A stretch of 64,000 bases of DNA from Paralichthys olivaceus. Taxonomy: Eukaryota > Chordata > Actinopteri > Pleuronectiformes > Paralichthyidae. The DNA lies in contig NC_091108.1 of the NCBI RefSeq assembly GCF_024713975.1, forward strand, positions 6,625,001 through 6,689,000, in the 5' to 3' direction. A program made the translations under genes and the position numbers. The notes under the pieces are model-generated. The model made no database searches, was not told where the DNA came from, and saw only the letters and a list, made by a program, of their open reading frames with translations. Positions 1-24,968 of this stretch are shown one piece after another (positions within the stretch are counted from its first letter, which is position 1; the number at the start of each line of letters is the position of its first letter).

Positions 1-289
1 CACCGCCCCACACACACACGTATATATTTAGTCAGCCCCACAATTTCAAGGGGGCGCTCCAGCTTCCCCGGAGACCTTTCTGAAGCTGCGAGGGTTGAGG
101 TGTTTCCATCTCTGACCCAGGAACCCATCTGTAAGTCTTCAGAAGAGAATGGAGCCAGAGACACAATGGGAGTTCCTGAGGTCTGCCATACAGTGCACAA
201 TTTAAACCTCCCATCATTAATTTCACTGGAGGAAAATGGGGCGGAGGATGAAATTGTGTCCATGTGCATCTAGACAGTGTGTCATTATG

Positions 290-348
<59 letters not shown>

Positions 349-2358
349 TGTTCATATCCACACCCTCTGCCCCTTGACACCATTTTCCATCGCATGATCA
401 ACGTGTCTGCTCCAATATTCCTTTAAGCTTTCTCACACTTTTGAACACTCACGTTCTGTCACCTCAATTTGTGGAGGCCCCAGTGACTAAACGTGTCCCT
501 CCCCCTGCATCTGTTTGCGAGCGATAACATCTGGTTTTGGTGAGTCTCTTGGTTGCACCAGCACCCTTGTGTACGTGCACGCCTTCCAGTGTGTTTTTGT
601 GACTTTGCGGTTGCCCCCTTAGTGAGACTGTGGAGTGAGAGACAGGCAGAGAGCTCATGGGAAATATGCACTCAGGCAACCGACGTCCTGAAGGAGGCAA
701 AGGAAGGAAATGAGGAAGAGATTTCTGATTATCTCAGTACAACGTGATTGCTGGGTTTAATTTGTTTCTGATTATACATGTGGTTTCCGAGTAGCTTGTG
801 GTATCACTTGCAGTAAGATGGAGGAATTCTGTGGATGATGTTTTATTTGATAAGAGCAGTGTCTGATTACTTTCATAATTCAGAGTAGCAAGCAGACTAA
901 TGTAATTAGATTACTTCCAGTAACTTGATTGATCATTTTGCCTCAGTGCAAAACTGGACGTTGCAGTCAGGATGTGTTGTTGGCTGTGGCAGAACTTATC
1001 GTCATTTTAGTTTAATCTTGACGTTAGAAAATAGTTGCATGACAAAATTAGATGATAGTTATAGAGTTATAGATGTTATAGATGATATAAAGATGGACGA
1101 CATGACAAGACAAGTCACGTGTGATGGATCCCTCTCACAGACAGAAGTGCAGTAGATGCTGCGTGTAGCTGAGAACATCCACAAAATAACAACATTGATT
1201 ACAAGAAAAGTTGGTAACATAATGGAAAAGTGTGTCAATGTTTGAAGTATTTTAAATATGTGAGTAGACGTATTGTATATCGAGCAGTTTCGTGTCAACG
1301 ATCAGGATGGTGCTCACAATCTACTACATAATAGCTTTAAGCAAATCTTTGATCCTTGTTGTTGGAGCTGCATCTCATCTGGTTTACACGTTTCCATGGA
1401 CTCTTGTTAAAGACTGAGTCAGGTGTCCATGGCCTTTAAAACCTGGGAATTCTCACCATTACACTTTTTCCCAACTTCCTTATTCACTGAAATGTCTCTA
1501 TGACTTTGCTGAGATTGAACATGTCTGTGTTCAAATTCTTTATATAACAGTCACCATGCTTGTTTCCCTGCAGCACCTTAATTTTTGTTTGTTTTCTCCG
1601 AGAGTTTCCCCAAAGCCTTTTCAGACAAATCTTGTATAACCATTCGCAATAAGTGGCAATTTCCTTAATGTGAGTGTCTCTGGCTGAACGGCGTCTCTAT
1701 AATCCTTTTATACAGTCTCTCCATTTATGCCCAACCTCACCCACAAGGTTGTAGTGGCTCTGCCCAGAGCAACACACGAGCCATTTAAACCCTTCACTGA
1801 ATCTTAAGTACAGCGTGACACAAATCTGTCCGACACCTGGTTGTCAAACAGATTTTGATTTGTCTGCGGGACCCTCTCTCAGCGCCTCTACGGTGACCTA
1901 AGGCTCCAGTCGTGTCTGTGCCCTCAGGGGGTCTGGGCAGGCAGCCAGCTGGTTTCCGTTCAGATGGTTCTCGTTGACGAAAACTCACACCCACACCGCC
2001 TGCTCAGCTTTTATGAAGGGTAATAATGGTACCAGCTCAAATAAAAAAGAAAAACTGTGCAGAGTAAGCCAGGTCTTATTTGGCCCGTTATCAGAATGAA
2101 CGTCGTTAAGGAGAATTCACAAGAGTGTGGAGGGATGCGGTCTGACTATGTGAGAGGAAGTGGGAGTTGTACAAACAAAAAGTTTACTGGAGGCTTGTGC
2201 GATAACAGTTACAACATTTTCCATAACTTTCATTTGGGTTGCGAGAGGTCGACCCAAAGCTTTTTTCTGTTTGATGATCATATGGTTAGAAACTGAATCA
2301 TAAATCGATATATTTATAATCTCGCCACTGTTTCTTTTTTTCTTCTTCACTTTTCTAG
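1..2358. other. emilin2 intron, no coding exon seen
   Basis: This stretch lies upstream of the first recognisable emilin2 exon (acceptor at 2357-2358) and is taken to be intron of that gene. The open frames in it are short, lack family resemblance and are not bounded by convincing splice sites. A GT dinucleotide tract lies near 294-342. The large coiled-coil exon expected in EMILIN genes is not here, so it must lie left of the window. Confidence 0.55.
294..342. repeat. (GT)n microsatellite
   Basis: About 24 uninterrupted GT units followed by a short GA run. It also generates His/Thr-rich spurious frames on the minus strand. Confidence 0.95.
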
Positions 2359-5300
2359 GAATGACCTTAAGACCGGAGAGGCCCGCTTCTCTGCCAGACA
2401 CAACTCAGACCAGAACCAGAATAAAACAAATCCAGATCCCTATAATCATCCCGCCGCCACCGTCCAACCCCAGGCAGCCCAACACGCACACGATCAGGAT
2501 CAGCGCTCCAAACCAGCCGTCCAGCCCCCAGCAGCCGGGTCACCACAATGTGCCCCTGGTTCCCGTCCGGCCCGTTGTGGAGACGGGCGAGGCGGGACCA
2601 CCCGGGTACATGCGCAGGGTGACTGTGCGGAGGGGCTCAGAGCAGTCGTCTGACGTGCCTGTCAAAGGATTCGCTGGAGCTCCAGGTGAGCAGCGCTAAC
2701 GTTCACAGTGACCTTTAGCTTTCTAGTCTGAATCCACTCTGCAGCTCCAAACACCTGGTGAGATTCATCTGTGAGAAAACTCAAAAATCTGCATCAAGTC
2801 TCGTTGGATTTTTCACTCAGTGGATTCATGGCACAAAACCAGATTTGGCAATGTTTGAAATTATAGCTTACAAATTACAGTGCGAATACCAACATTATAC
2901 TGAAATACATCTGTTTTGATTGTCACATGAATCCTACTCATGGTCAAAACAGTGAATTACTGGCCCGCAGCATTTTCACATTTCAGTTTTATACTTATCA
3001 AGTCAAGAGAGATTTGTTTCCCATCGCAACCATAATGAACATTATCATTAAACACACATTATATTCAAAAACATTATAATACCCTAACCCTTGAGCCATT
3101 TTTGTTGGTACATAATTGAGATTGAGTCCAATTAATAACACAGTAACGAATTTCATTGTAATGTCAATACAACCAATAGGTTTTTTTTCGTGATCCTGCT
3201 GACAGACAGACAAACCTCTGCTGTGGAGGTAATTACTGCTGCTGATCTTTTCTCACTCGTGTATTTGTCCTGTTAAAATCCCTCAGTGAGTATTTCAATC
3301 ATTCCTCGTGTGTATGAATGAATGTTGAACATCTGTCATCTGTCGCTGCAGTGACAAGAAGAAGATTTTACGGCGCTCTCTCTTTTTGTGACACGTCTAA
3401 CGTTGTATTAGAGCGCGCCAGCGCTGCCACATGTTCATAGTCACTTCTCATGTTGTCATCTGAACTCGTCAGGAACCTGTTTCTGTTTTGTTCCTTTTCA
3501 CACATGGAAACCATAACGAGGGATTAACTATCTGTGTATTTAGAGTATATCTGACATGCACACATAAGAATTCTTTGCTAAAAGGCCTTTTAACCGCGGC
3601 CAACTCCAATTGGACGGATGAGACAATAGAGAGTCGCAGATTTAGCTCTGGATTGAATTATCTTGACTTGTTCTGCGGGATGATTAGGGAAAACAACAAA
3701 TAACAAAATATGCTTTGTTACAGTTTTCACATGGGCATGGTTTGGCAGCAGAGTGTCAGAGACATCAGCTGGTACTGTCCACTGAGTGTGGGACAGGAAG
3801 CCGTGTATGGTCCTCTTAGTCCGAGATGTAATTCAGGAAAATCTTCTGGCTTTAGTTTAGAGTCATGAAATGTGGTTTTAATTATCCTTTAAAATGCAGA
3901 TGCATGTTCTCACATCATCTTTCAATTACATGTGAATCTTAAAGAAAAATATTAAAACTGATATTTTGTGGGAAAACGAATACTAATCTGGATCTAGTGG
4001 AGAATGTGCTGTGGTTTTCAGCTGCTAACTGGAACTCTAACAGCAAACATGCAGGTTTGAATCCATTTCAAGGCTCAAAGGAAAGTGTGAACACCTGAGT
4101 CTGCTGAAAATAAAAATCAACCTGATTCCAGAAGACATTTTAATGCAGTTTATTATAACCTACTGTGTCTTCGTTCATTCATTCTTTAGGAAAATTCACA
4201 TGGAAAACCAAACGACTGCCCCTGATTTTAAACCATGATTCTAATTTCTCTCGCAGGTTATCCTCCTGTGCAGCCGGCGTCTTTCAATCCTCACTCCACC
4301 AGCCGTCAAGGTACTGCAGCAGCTCATTATCAAGTTACATCGCATGCAACCCAAGGCTTCGGCTTTCTTCCACATCAGTGTAAAAAAAACAAGAAAGAAA
4401 AACTGGAAAAGTTGAGAATAATTTGCAGCTTTAGAGTGAAAGTGGATGTGTTTAGTTTAAGGAGGTGTGGGCGGACTGTGAAGGGCTTTAGCTCGTCTGC
4501 CGTCACTCACCAGAGAGGCGTCTCCCACTGCCACAGGGCAAATGTTACACTTGATGATGATGAAGGAAGTTGTGTTATTGAAAAGGATCATGGTTTTATT
4601 CACTGAAACAAGGATCCTGATTCTTTTTTTCTCTTTTCTGCCACAAACACTGAATCTATTAAATCCATCCTGTGTATTAATTTACACGCAGTCAGAGACA
4701 TGAATGAAGCAGCTCTAAATATAAAGGTGTCACCTCACTGCCTCGACAGAAGAAATTAACACCGTCTTCTTCTTCTTCTTCTTCTTCTTGTGTAGTTCCT
4801 GTTGCAGCGAAGGTGCCGTGGAATCCACTGCATCAAACTCCAATTGTATCTCCAGGTAAAGATCCATCTGGAAACTATCTCTCGGCTCTCAAAGCTTCTG
4901 ACACTGGATAAAGATACAAACAGAAAATCAATGGTTTATAGAATGGGTAATATTTTGTTAAATGACTTGAGTGAGACACTGACCTGCATGTTTCTTGTTT
5001 TCAGTCTCACTCGACAACAGCGCCTTCGCAGATCCCTTCTCCTTCTCCGCCGGCCTCACCCAGCAGCCGTTCTCTGGAGATTTTGGCATCATTCGTTTTA
5101 ACAGGGTTCTGGTCAATGATGGTAGACACTACAACCCCCTCACAGGTACACACACACACACACGGACAAACAGTCCAGTTTTAACTTCTGCATGTTCGTT
5201 TGCTCTGCACCTTGTTCTTCAGATGAACTTCAGTTAAACCTAAACAAATCCAATTTTCATTAAATCAATTTCTTCATTTAAGCCGAGGTGGAGTTCAAAG

Positions 5301-6158
5301 CTGCACTAAACAATGTTTCTTTATAAAACTCACTGAGTCAAATACCTCGTGTACCGTGGAGGTGGTTACTCGTACTGTTGAATCCCCCCCCCCTCCCCGG
5401 AGCCCCATGGGGCATTTTAGCCTCTCTCAGCTCGTTGTTTTGGTTTTTATGGCCCCACAACTTTACTTTTATGACTTGAACTGTAATCATGCTTCACCTG
5501 AAAAATACATCTGTGGCCAGACACTGCTTCAAATAATTTTTAATGTTGCTTAGTCTCTTTTGGATGCAGGGAATCCAACATAGAAATTTGCAACCACTTC
5601 TAAAATTGATGCTTTAAAAAATGTGTAACTCATAATTGAAATTACAAACAGACAAGGCAACAAACTTTGTGGTTCAGGCTTCATCTACACTACAACTGTG
5701 AAGGAGCCATTCTCTTAACATCTCATTCTCATTCCTCTGAATTCAGTTTTATCATGTTTGTCTGACAACTCCAGTGTTTGAAGATAATTAACTCAACCCT
5801 CTTTCCCTTTCTTCCTTCCACAGGGATCTTCACCGTACCACTGGACGGTCGATACCTGATCTCAGGCCTGCTGACAGCAAAGCAGGGCGACCACGTAGAA
5901 GCCGTCCTGTCTGTGTCAAACCGCAGCGTTCAGAAGCTGCGGAGCTCAGCAGCGCCTGCAGCAGGTCAACACCGGGGCTCAGCCGACGGCACCTGCAGCT
6001 GCGGCGGCTCGGTGTCCTTCAGTCTCATCCTGCCCCTGAGGAAAGGAGACCGTGTGGGTCTGGTCAGGACTGGAGGTCAGCTGGCCACCACTGAGGCCAG
6101 GGAGATCCTCTCCTCCTACAGCGCCCTCTTCCTGTACTCACAACAGGCCCAAAGATAG
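2359..6158 (+). CDS. emilin2: EMILIN-2-like glycoprotein, 3' part with C1q domain
   Basis: Five 3' coding exons: 2359-2685, 4257-4310, 4796-4855, 5005-5145 and 5824-6158 (stop TAG). All are joined in phase 1 with GT/AG sites. EMILINs are secreted extracellular-matrix glycoproteins that trimerise through a C-terminal gC1q domain. The first exon encodes a Pro-rich, basic segment ([13 protein letters not shown]) and a scrap of Gly-X-Y (GEAGPPG, GFAGAPG). The two small exons extend this linker. The last two encode the C1q fold, starting around [12 protein letters not shown] and ending YSALFLY, with [13 protein letters not shown] and the Gly/Arg-rich [10 protein letters not shown] strands. A Cys pair (CSCGG) sits in the domain. 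EMI and coiled-coil parts lie left of the window. The assignment to EMILIN-2 rather than EMILIN-1 or multimerin rests mainly on the neighbouring lpin2 and myom1, as recalled for human 18p11. It is convergent with lpin2. Confidence 0.85.
2686..4256 (+). other. emilin2 intron
   Basis: Intron between the Pro-rich exon (donor GTGAGC at 2686) and the 54-nt exon (acceptor TCGCAG ending 4256). I see no further exon, RNA gene or clear repeat in it. Confidence 0.7.
4764..4790 (+). repeat. (CTT)n tract acting as polypyrimidine tract
   Basis: About nine CTT units directly upstream of the acceptor at 4794-4795 of a 60-nt emilin2 exon. The microsatellite therefore forms the polypyrimidine tract of this splice site, and length changes could affect exon inclusion. 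Confidence 0.8.
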
Positions 6159-6560
6159 CTGGAGCTCATGGACACAGAGCGAGGACTAGTTTGTTCCCTG
6201 AGAGTTGGACTGGGGGAAATGTTGACTAAGATCATTTCTCACTGACTTGCTGTGATGCAGCTATTTTACCACAGTGTGAAGATTATAAATCCAGTTAAAC
6301 AAGTCATTACGTTTGTAAACCATTTGCCTTTAAATACCTGAATTTGAGAAGTAGGATTTGTTCCTAATATATTTGATTATCAACTTGTTTTTTTGTAGCT
6401 ATGTGAATGTCTTGTGTAAAAGTCTTTATAAATTAACATTAAAATTCGTAAAATGAAATTTCTATTGTAACAAAACCATCTCAGACTCAGTTTTCAGTGC
6501 GGTCAACATATCATTGGGACATGATATCACTGCTTAGGCAATAAACCTTAATAAATCACA
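6159..6560 (+). other. emilin2 3' UTR with poly(A) signals
   Basis: AT-rich sequence after the emilin2 stop. AATAAA occurs at 6540-6545 and again as TTAATAAATC about 10 bases further, giving the likely transcript end near 6570. Confidence 0.6.
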
Positions 6561-6569
6561 GCTTAGCAT

Positions 6570-7260
6570 GAGGTCATGAGCTCCCTGTGTAATCTACACT
6601 ATAAAAGAATAGAAATGACTAATGAACACACTTAAGGAGATTGATGTGTAAAAAAACCAAGGGATTCAGCAACACAAGCTCTTTTTTTATGTTACAAACC
6701 TGGTTTCAGAAGCTGCACAGAGGAAAAAACCCATTTGGGTCATTACGTAAAGTGGGTGTGGATGAAAAACAAATTTCCCCGCTCCTCACTCATGAGATTT
6801 AGAAAGTTCCCCAGCAGCAAACTTGTAAAAGCCAGAGGTGGGTTTAACCGTCATTTCAGCCTCATGCCAACATTTATAAACAAGAGAAAAACCCCTCGCA
6901 GACAACAGTCCACTGAATTAATGGTTTTGTTTCATAGTTTTATTGTTCCATAAAACAAACGACCCCAGGGAATCAACCTGCAATAAACTCATGTTTTTAT
7001 TCTTAAAAAAACTAGAATAGCAGCGAGTAGAGCAAGGAAGGTTCAGCAGTTGAGTTCTATCAAACTGCACACACCTTAGATATGCCAGATCTTTTTTTTT
7101 CCCCCATCAACATCCGTAAATTATTCTCTGTGAAATTCATGAAAATGTCAAAATCACCCTACGTTAAAGAAAGTGATTCCTGGATCTCTCTCGGTCCCTG
7201 TCCTCCCCTTCCATCAAGTTTTTAGAGAGCGGAGAAAAGAAAACGTGCAGCACAGAAACA
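6570..7260. other. convergent intergenic spacer
   Basis: Short gap between the probable 3' ends of emilin2 (+) and lpin2 (-). Nothing beyond AT-rich unique-looking sequence was recognised. Confidence 0.5.
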
Positions 7261-8114
7261 GTTATTCAGTTAGAAACTTTATTTCATACAAATATGACCA
7301 CAAGCCACACTTTGTTAGCTTCCATAGGCCTGTATTACTTTTTCTTCTTACAAGGGATTCTCTCTTTTTTGAAACATATTTTGAACCACATCTCTATACA
7401 AATCAAACACAGCATATACACTTAAGGTATCTGTTGGTCAGACACGTTAAAATAACGAGCGTTAACCCCCGAACAGAACGAAGCAAACTGTTGCACAACA
7501 CTTTAAAAGAAACGATAAAAGAAAAAAGGCATCGGAGACAGAAGAACGTGACGATCAGTAAATATACTGGAACGTTTTTCCACAGCTGTGGAGCAGTGAG
7601 ATTTATATTATTTACCACGTGTCCCAGGATCATAGAGGATGAAGTGTGATTCTTCCACACAAGATGCTTTACTTTCATAGAAAGAATGGAATTCATTTAG
7701 TTACTTATAATATTTATCTGACTTCACCAAACTTCATGGAGAACAAGCAGACGTCAAATCAAAAAACACTCAAACATCGGTGATACAGAGTGAACGCAGG
7801 AACACTTCAGCCAGATTATGACGACTAATATCTAAATGATTGTGCTTTTTTTTTTTTTTTTGCCCTTCGCTCCTGCTGCTTTACCCTAACTCCTCCTCAG
7901 CACATGTCATCATCAGAGTGTCACACTGGTCAGATCCATGTCAGCGGGGCGGCACATCTGCCCACAACTGTTTCCCCAAAACATCCACACACACAACAAC
8001 AGTGAATACTTCAAAAAGCTTCCTGTGCACAGTCAAGTATTTCCTGTTTATCTCCAAACACGACCCAATGGCTCTTCCTCTGATGACCAGAGGCACAGCA
8101 TTAGTCTTTTTACT

Positions 8115-8155
8115 TACACACACACACACGCACACACGCACGCACGTACACACAC
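8115..8155. repeat. (CA)n-rich microsatellite, interrupted
   Basis: Imperfect CA/CG alternating tract inside the presumed lpin2 3' UTR. Confidence 0.85.
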
Positions 8156-8537
8156 GTTGGCTGTGATACTCCTTTCATGTCTGTTCTGCACCACAACTAT
8201 TTTCTTCTCCAGTTCCTACATTTTGCCCTGCGACCAACAAATACTAACCACCCGTCGTTAATTACTCACACCAGCATAATTCAGAGCGGCGGATTTGTTT
8301 GTGGTGTTCGAACAACAAAGAGGTAAAACTCCAACTCCTCATCCTGCGTTAATTGCATACTGTCGTCTGTGAAGACGAGAAGCGGACGTGGGTGAGACGT
8401 AGGCTGAGTTGAGAATCCGTGTCCCTCCCTGGGTGAAGCTTAGACTAAGTGTGTTGGATACGTCTCGGTGAAACCACTAAGGGAACAAAAGGGTGATACC
8501 ATCAACCCCGGCAGCAGCAGCACTCAGTGACTTAGGT

Positions 8538-8580
8538 GCACACACATACACGCACGCACACACACTCACACACACACACT
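8538..8580. repeat. (CA)n-rich microsatellite, interrupted
   Basis: Second imperfect CA tract about 400 bases from the first, also in the presumed lpin2 3' UTR. Confidence 0.85.
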
Positions 8581-10065
8581 TGCGTCATCACGTCATCCTA
8601 CAGGCAACGTCGCAAACGAAAACCCTTCATTTGAAGCTCTTCTTACGTCTCCTCGTGTTCCAACTCAAGTTTTACATGTACTCACATGTTCTCAAACAAA
8701 AGCTGCGGATTCTGAGGTTTGCTGAGGAATGTGTGTGTGAAATACATGAAAGTTTCTCTGTAAATCAAGGAATCATTGTGAATATAGGATACAAGACAAA
8801 ATAATAAGAAAGTTCGTGCAAGGCGTGGCAGATACTGTTAAGTGCATGTTAACCTGTGAGCAAACATACAAAATACAATTTGAAATATTTCCACATTGCA
8901 TTTGAGAAGCCTTCTTCAGACCAACAAAAAGGCATCACGATAGAAATCAATAACTTAAACATATCAATTATCATAAATAATGACTGCATCGTTAAGAAAA
9001 CATACTGATTCGCCAGAGCTTGAATAAACAGAACATTAAAATAACAGCAAGACAATAAATCATGAAGCTGCTTCATTTTCTCTTCTTTTCTTTAACAGCA
9101 CTTCTTCACATACTTGTTGGCAAAAGTAAATCCCAGTTACGATGTGGAATATCAACACGTCGAAGGTTGAAACCTCTCCAGGGGAAAGTGGTCTTCAGAC
9201 CTCAGCAGTGGGCTGAAGACTCCAGTCTGTCCAGGGTTGAGGGTGTGAGGAACAAAACTGAACACCTGTGGTGGTTCCACTGTTTCTACAGAGTTTCAAT
9301 GGTTCAGAGTTGTTGTTCTCTGTTATTTACCGGATGATTTCGCTATTTTACTTCAATTTCTTTTCAGAAAGCTGAAAATAAATCCTCCAAACAAAGGCTG
9401 AACCTTGTGTGGAGACAGGACCCAAAGCAAAAACATTACCAACACATGACTTGTGTCCTGTGATAATTTTCTTTCCTGTTTTAACTAACAGTACGTCTTT
9501 TAATGTTTCGAATGATTCACTTCGATTCCTCAGGGAGTTCAGACAATGGGAAACATGAGAAAACGTTTTTCCTTCCGTGCAGCTCAGACTCAAGTGCTAA
9601 AGGCTGATGCCTCATGTGGGGCTGCTGCTGCCCTGAAAAGCAGATCATCCTCTCTGCTAGAAGTTAGAAAGGAGAGAGATTTATCTAAGATCTGTATCCC
9701 TGTACAGCGATGGGGACTAAAGAGTGCTTGCCGGGTTAGGCTGCCTTCACAGGCAAGAGGAAATAATAATAATAATAATTTAGTTTGCAATTAGACTCTT
9801 GTCTCCCAGGGATGAGATATGTTCAGTGATAATTAAACAGAAGTTGTTCTGAATTTAACTTCCACTTATCTCTGAAGGGTAATTAAAGTTCACCAGCTTT
9901 TTTTGAGTTTATGTTCACAGCTCTGCTCCTGTGACTCACTCACTGTACAGTTGCGTGTCTGAGAACTATGGAGAGAAGTCGAGGTTCCAGTCCACGTGTT
10001 TTCCTGGAGATGCGTTTAAGTGCAAAGTCATGTATACGTATACCTCGGTATCCACATGTGCTGGA

Positions 10066-21954
<11,889 letters not shown>

Positions 21955-23070
21955 GGTGTCCGCCTGGAGGGAGGGAAAGAACAGAATATTAGTGATGGGA
22001 AGGGCTGAATGAGGGTGTTTTGTTTAGGAAGATTCCAGAGATGATAGTATTCACTCTAGCAAGTCATGGAATCTATCAGTCTTCTTTTATTAAATTTCAA
22101 ATCTCTTATTTTCGTCGTTATTTTTTCTCCCTAGCCCCCTCACAGTTCCTCCATTGTTCCCTTTTCTTTTAAGTATCTTCTTCCGGACAGTTAGGCTATA
22201 TCATTTGTCTTTTGTGTTCATCTCTCAGCTACCTCACTGCCTGTTTGACTGCCCTGTGGTGTCTGTTATCTCCTGACCTGCAAACAGACTGAGCCAGAGC
22301 ACCACTGTTACTCCGTCACTGGCTGCTGTCCCACATGAGCAACATCAGAGATGGGAGCTGACGGCTGGCCTGGAACAATGTGAGGAGACAACCTCACACA
22401 CACATCATTGCCACTGCCCTGCTGCCATGAAAGCAGCTGACTTCCTGTTTACATTCACAACCCTCTGCTAAGTAAGTCAAATATTAACAGTACAAGCCAA
22501 GACATGTTCTGTGGCTATGCTTATATTGGTTTAAATAAACTCTGCACATTATCAAAAGCACTTTTTGTCACTTGGGACAAACAGATTATGAGACTGTAAA
22601 TTTCACAAGCAAACTGTCCAAGCTAAAAGATAATCATGAAAACTTTCCAGCCTTCCTGTAGCTTCTTACTAGATTGTTTGTGTGATGCAGAGTGTGTGTA
22701 ACTATTAACTTAGCAAACACAAGTCTGGTTTTGCTTGGTTCAGGGTCTAATTAAAAAGGGGTTTGTAAACAGTCACCCGCTGACTTCACATGGTTTATGT
22801 AACCTAAAATTGTCACACTGACCTTAAGTTCAGAGTACAGACCTGAGAGCAGTGAGCTGAGTGCAGGGGTGTAGAGAACGTTAAAGGGTAAGGGGGGTGA
22901 CAAGAAACACTATCAACAAACCTAATTCAAACCAACAGCTGTCATCTGGACTGTGCTTTACGTTCTTTTAAACAAAGCAGGAGTCAGGCAGGATGGCAAC
23001 ATAAAGGCAACACAAACAAACATGGAGGAAAGGGAAAGTGGAGAAGTAATTCTAAATAGGCTCTTAACTT

Positions 23071-23390
<320 letters not shown>

Positions 23391-24854
23391 AACAATACAA
23401 GAAGATTGTACTGTTATAAGAAAGGTAAAAAACAAATTCCCTAAAACCGTACATTACAAATTAGGCCACAGTCCAGTCTCCACAACAGACTCAAACATCA
23501 CAAAGCTAATTTATCATGTACTCAAGAATCATATCAAACAGTAGTTATAGAGTATATGGATGAGAGCCATGAGTGCTAAAACCAACCCCAGACTGAGATA
23601 CATTAGAAGGCTTTTGCAGGCGGCATACCAAATGGCAAAAAAAAAAAAAAAACAGACGATGGAAGAAGATAATTGATGTTGTTGCAACTTACATCTGAAA
23701 AGAAATGGCCCCAAATGGTCGTTGTTACACCTGAGACAAGGCAACGCTTTCTTTGTGCCAGAATATTAACCTGAGCTGACACTCCAACAACAACATACCT
23801 GACAATTAAATGAAGCTACAATTTACAGGAAAGTCTTGTAAAGTCTGTGCATACTGTGAAAAGTGCAACTGAAAAAACGCGCATATTTTCCTACTTTGCT
23901 ACAACAAACGTCTGCTTTGACATTTGAATACGCCTGTGAGTTTGCAAAACTCCTTCAGGCATTGAGAGAGAGGTTTCAGGATGTGAAAAGTAAACACAGG
24001 ACCATGCTACGCTGTTTAACGTGGAATGAGCTGATGTGAGTGACAACCTACAACAAAAAATGATTAGGCTTCAAATCAAGCATGAATGGAAACTTCAAAT
24101 GACAGATTACAAACAAATTCAAAATGCTATAAAACCACATCACGACTGCTTGAGTGAAATTCATTAATGTAAAGTGTTAATTAAATGAACACATTTCTTG
24201 TTTACATCAAGGGTTAAGAAGATGAAAAGAAAGAAACAATTAAACTGGATCCATCTTTATTAAGACTTTGATCAAAATATTTTCTGCCTGAAACCACTCA
24301 AGACAATTCATGGGAGAAACTCTAACCCACACCAAACAACAACACATCAAAAAAAAGTAAAACACAGAAGCTACAAATTTACTTCCATTGCCACTTCCAC
24401 TGTAATGGGTGCCCATGTGGCAAAGTAACACATTGAATATATAAGTACTTTATGCTAGTAAGCAAGTTATGTAATTAATATAACTTTTACCACAACACCA
24501 CAGCATAACACTGGAGGTGCAGGATGTGCTACATTCTTGAATCGTGGTCTGGCACAGTGTGAACACTAAGTGCAGAGATACAGAAGAAGTCTGTCATAAC
24601 AACAAGGCTAAAAATGGTTATTATATAATGTTCAATATTCTATAAAAGCTCTCTTGTGCAGGAGCTGTGTGGAAAGACATCAGTATTCAGTTATCTGGAA
24701 CAGTCAGAGGCGACCAACGTACTTAAACCGCTTCTAATGATTTCTTCATTCTGACAGTGTCAGACGTAGAAGCAAACACAAGTAGCTATAACACCTGAGC
24801 CCACCTTGACCCTCTAACTGAAGCTGTGACTGTCTGAATTTCATGGTGACTCAC

Positions 24855-24968
24855 CAGAGACCAAGAGGACTTCAGAGAAGAGGACTCATCCTGCTCACTG
24901 GTGTCTGTGTTGTCCTCTGTGTTGCTTCCCAGCAGCTCCCTGTCCCCCCATGATCTCGGCCTCTTCAT
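24855..24968 (-). CDS. lpin2: candidate alternative first coding exon of lpin2
   Basis: A minus-strand ATG (24968-24966, A at -3, in-frame stop two codons upstream) opens 38 codons beginning MKRPRSWGDRELLG. These end exactly at a strong donor, CTG|GTGAGT (GT at 24854-24853). Spliced to the normal N-LIP exon at 21963, the frame runs through A-D-T into MNYVGQ. The result is lipin-2 with a 41-residue acidic/Ser-rich N-terminal extension. The frame and the donor are seen directly. That the exon is transcribed is inferred. Alternative first exons with N-terminal extensions are known in the lipin family, but this one was not matched to any recorded isoform. Confidence 0.5.

Larger units (their letters stand above)
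7262..10065 (-). other. lpin2 3' UTR (probable)
   Basis: About 2.8 kb follows the lpin2 stop on the minus strand without a recognisable exon. A minus-strand AATAAA (plus TTTATT at 7278-7283) marks a likely end. The segment holds two CA-rich tracts (about 8115-8155 and 8538-8580) and a T-run at 7846-7861. As I recall it, lipin-2 mRNAs have long 3' UTRs, which agrees. Earlier poly(A) sites were not tested. Confidence 0.5.

Noticed and set aside
32-361. 109-codon minus frame with a His/Thr run
   Set aside because: Produced by the GT microsatellite at 294-342. No domain and no splice context.
7173-7696. 158-codon plus and 97-codon minus overlapping frames
   Set aside because: Low-complexity sequence in the presumed lpin2 3' UTR. 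No family resemblance, and neither frame has supporting splice sites.
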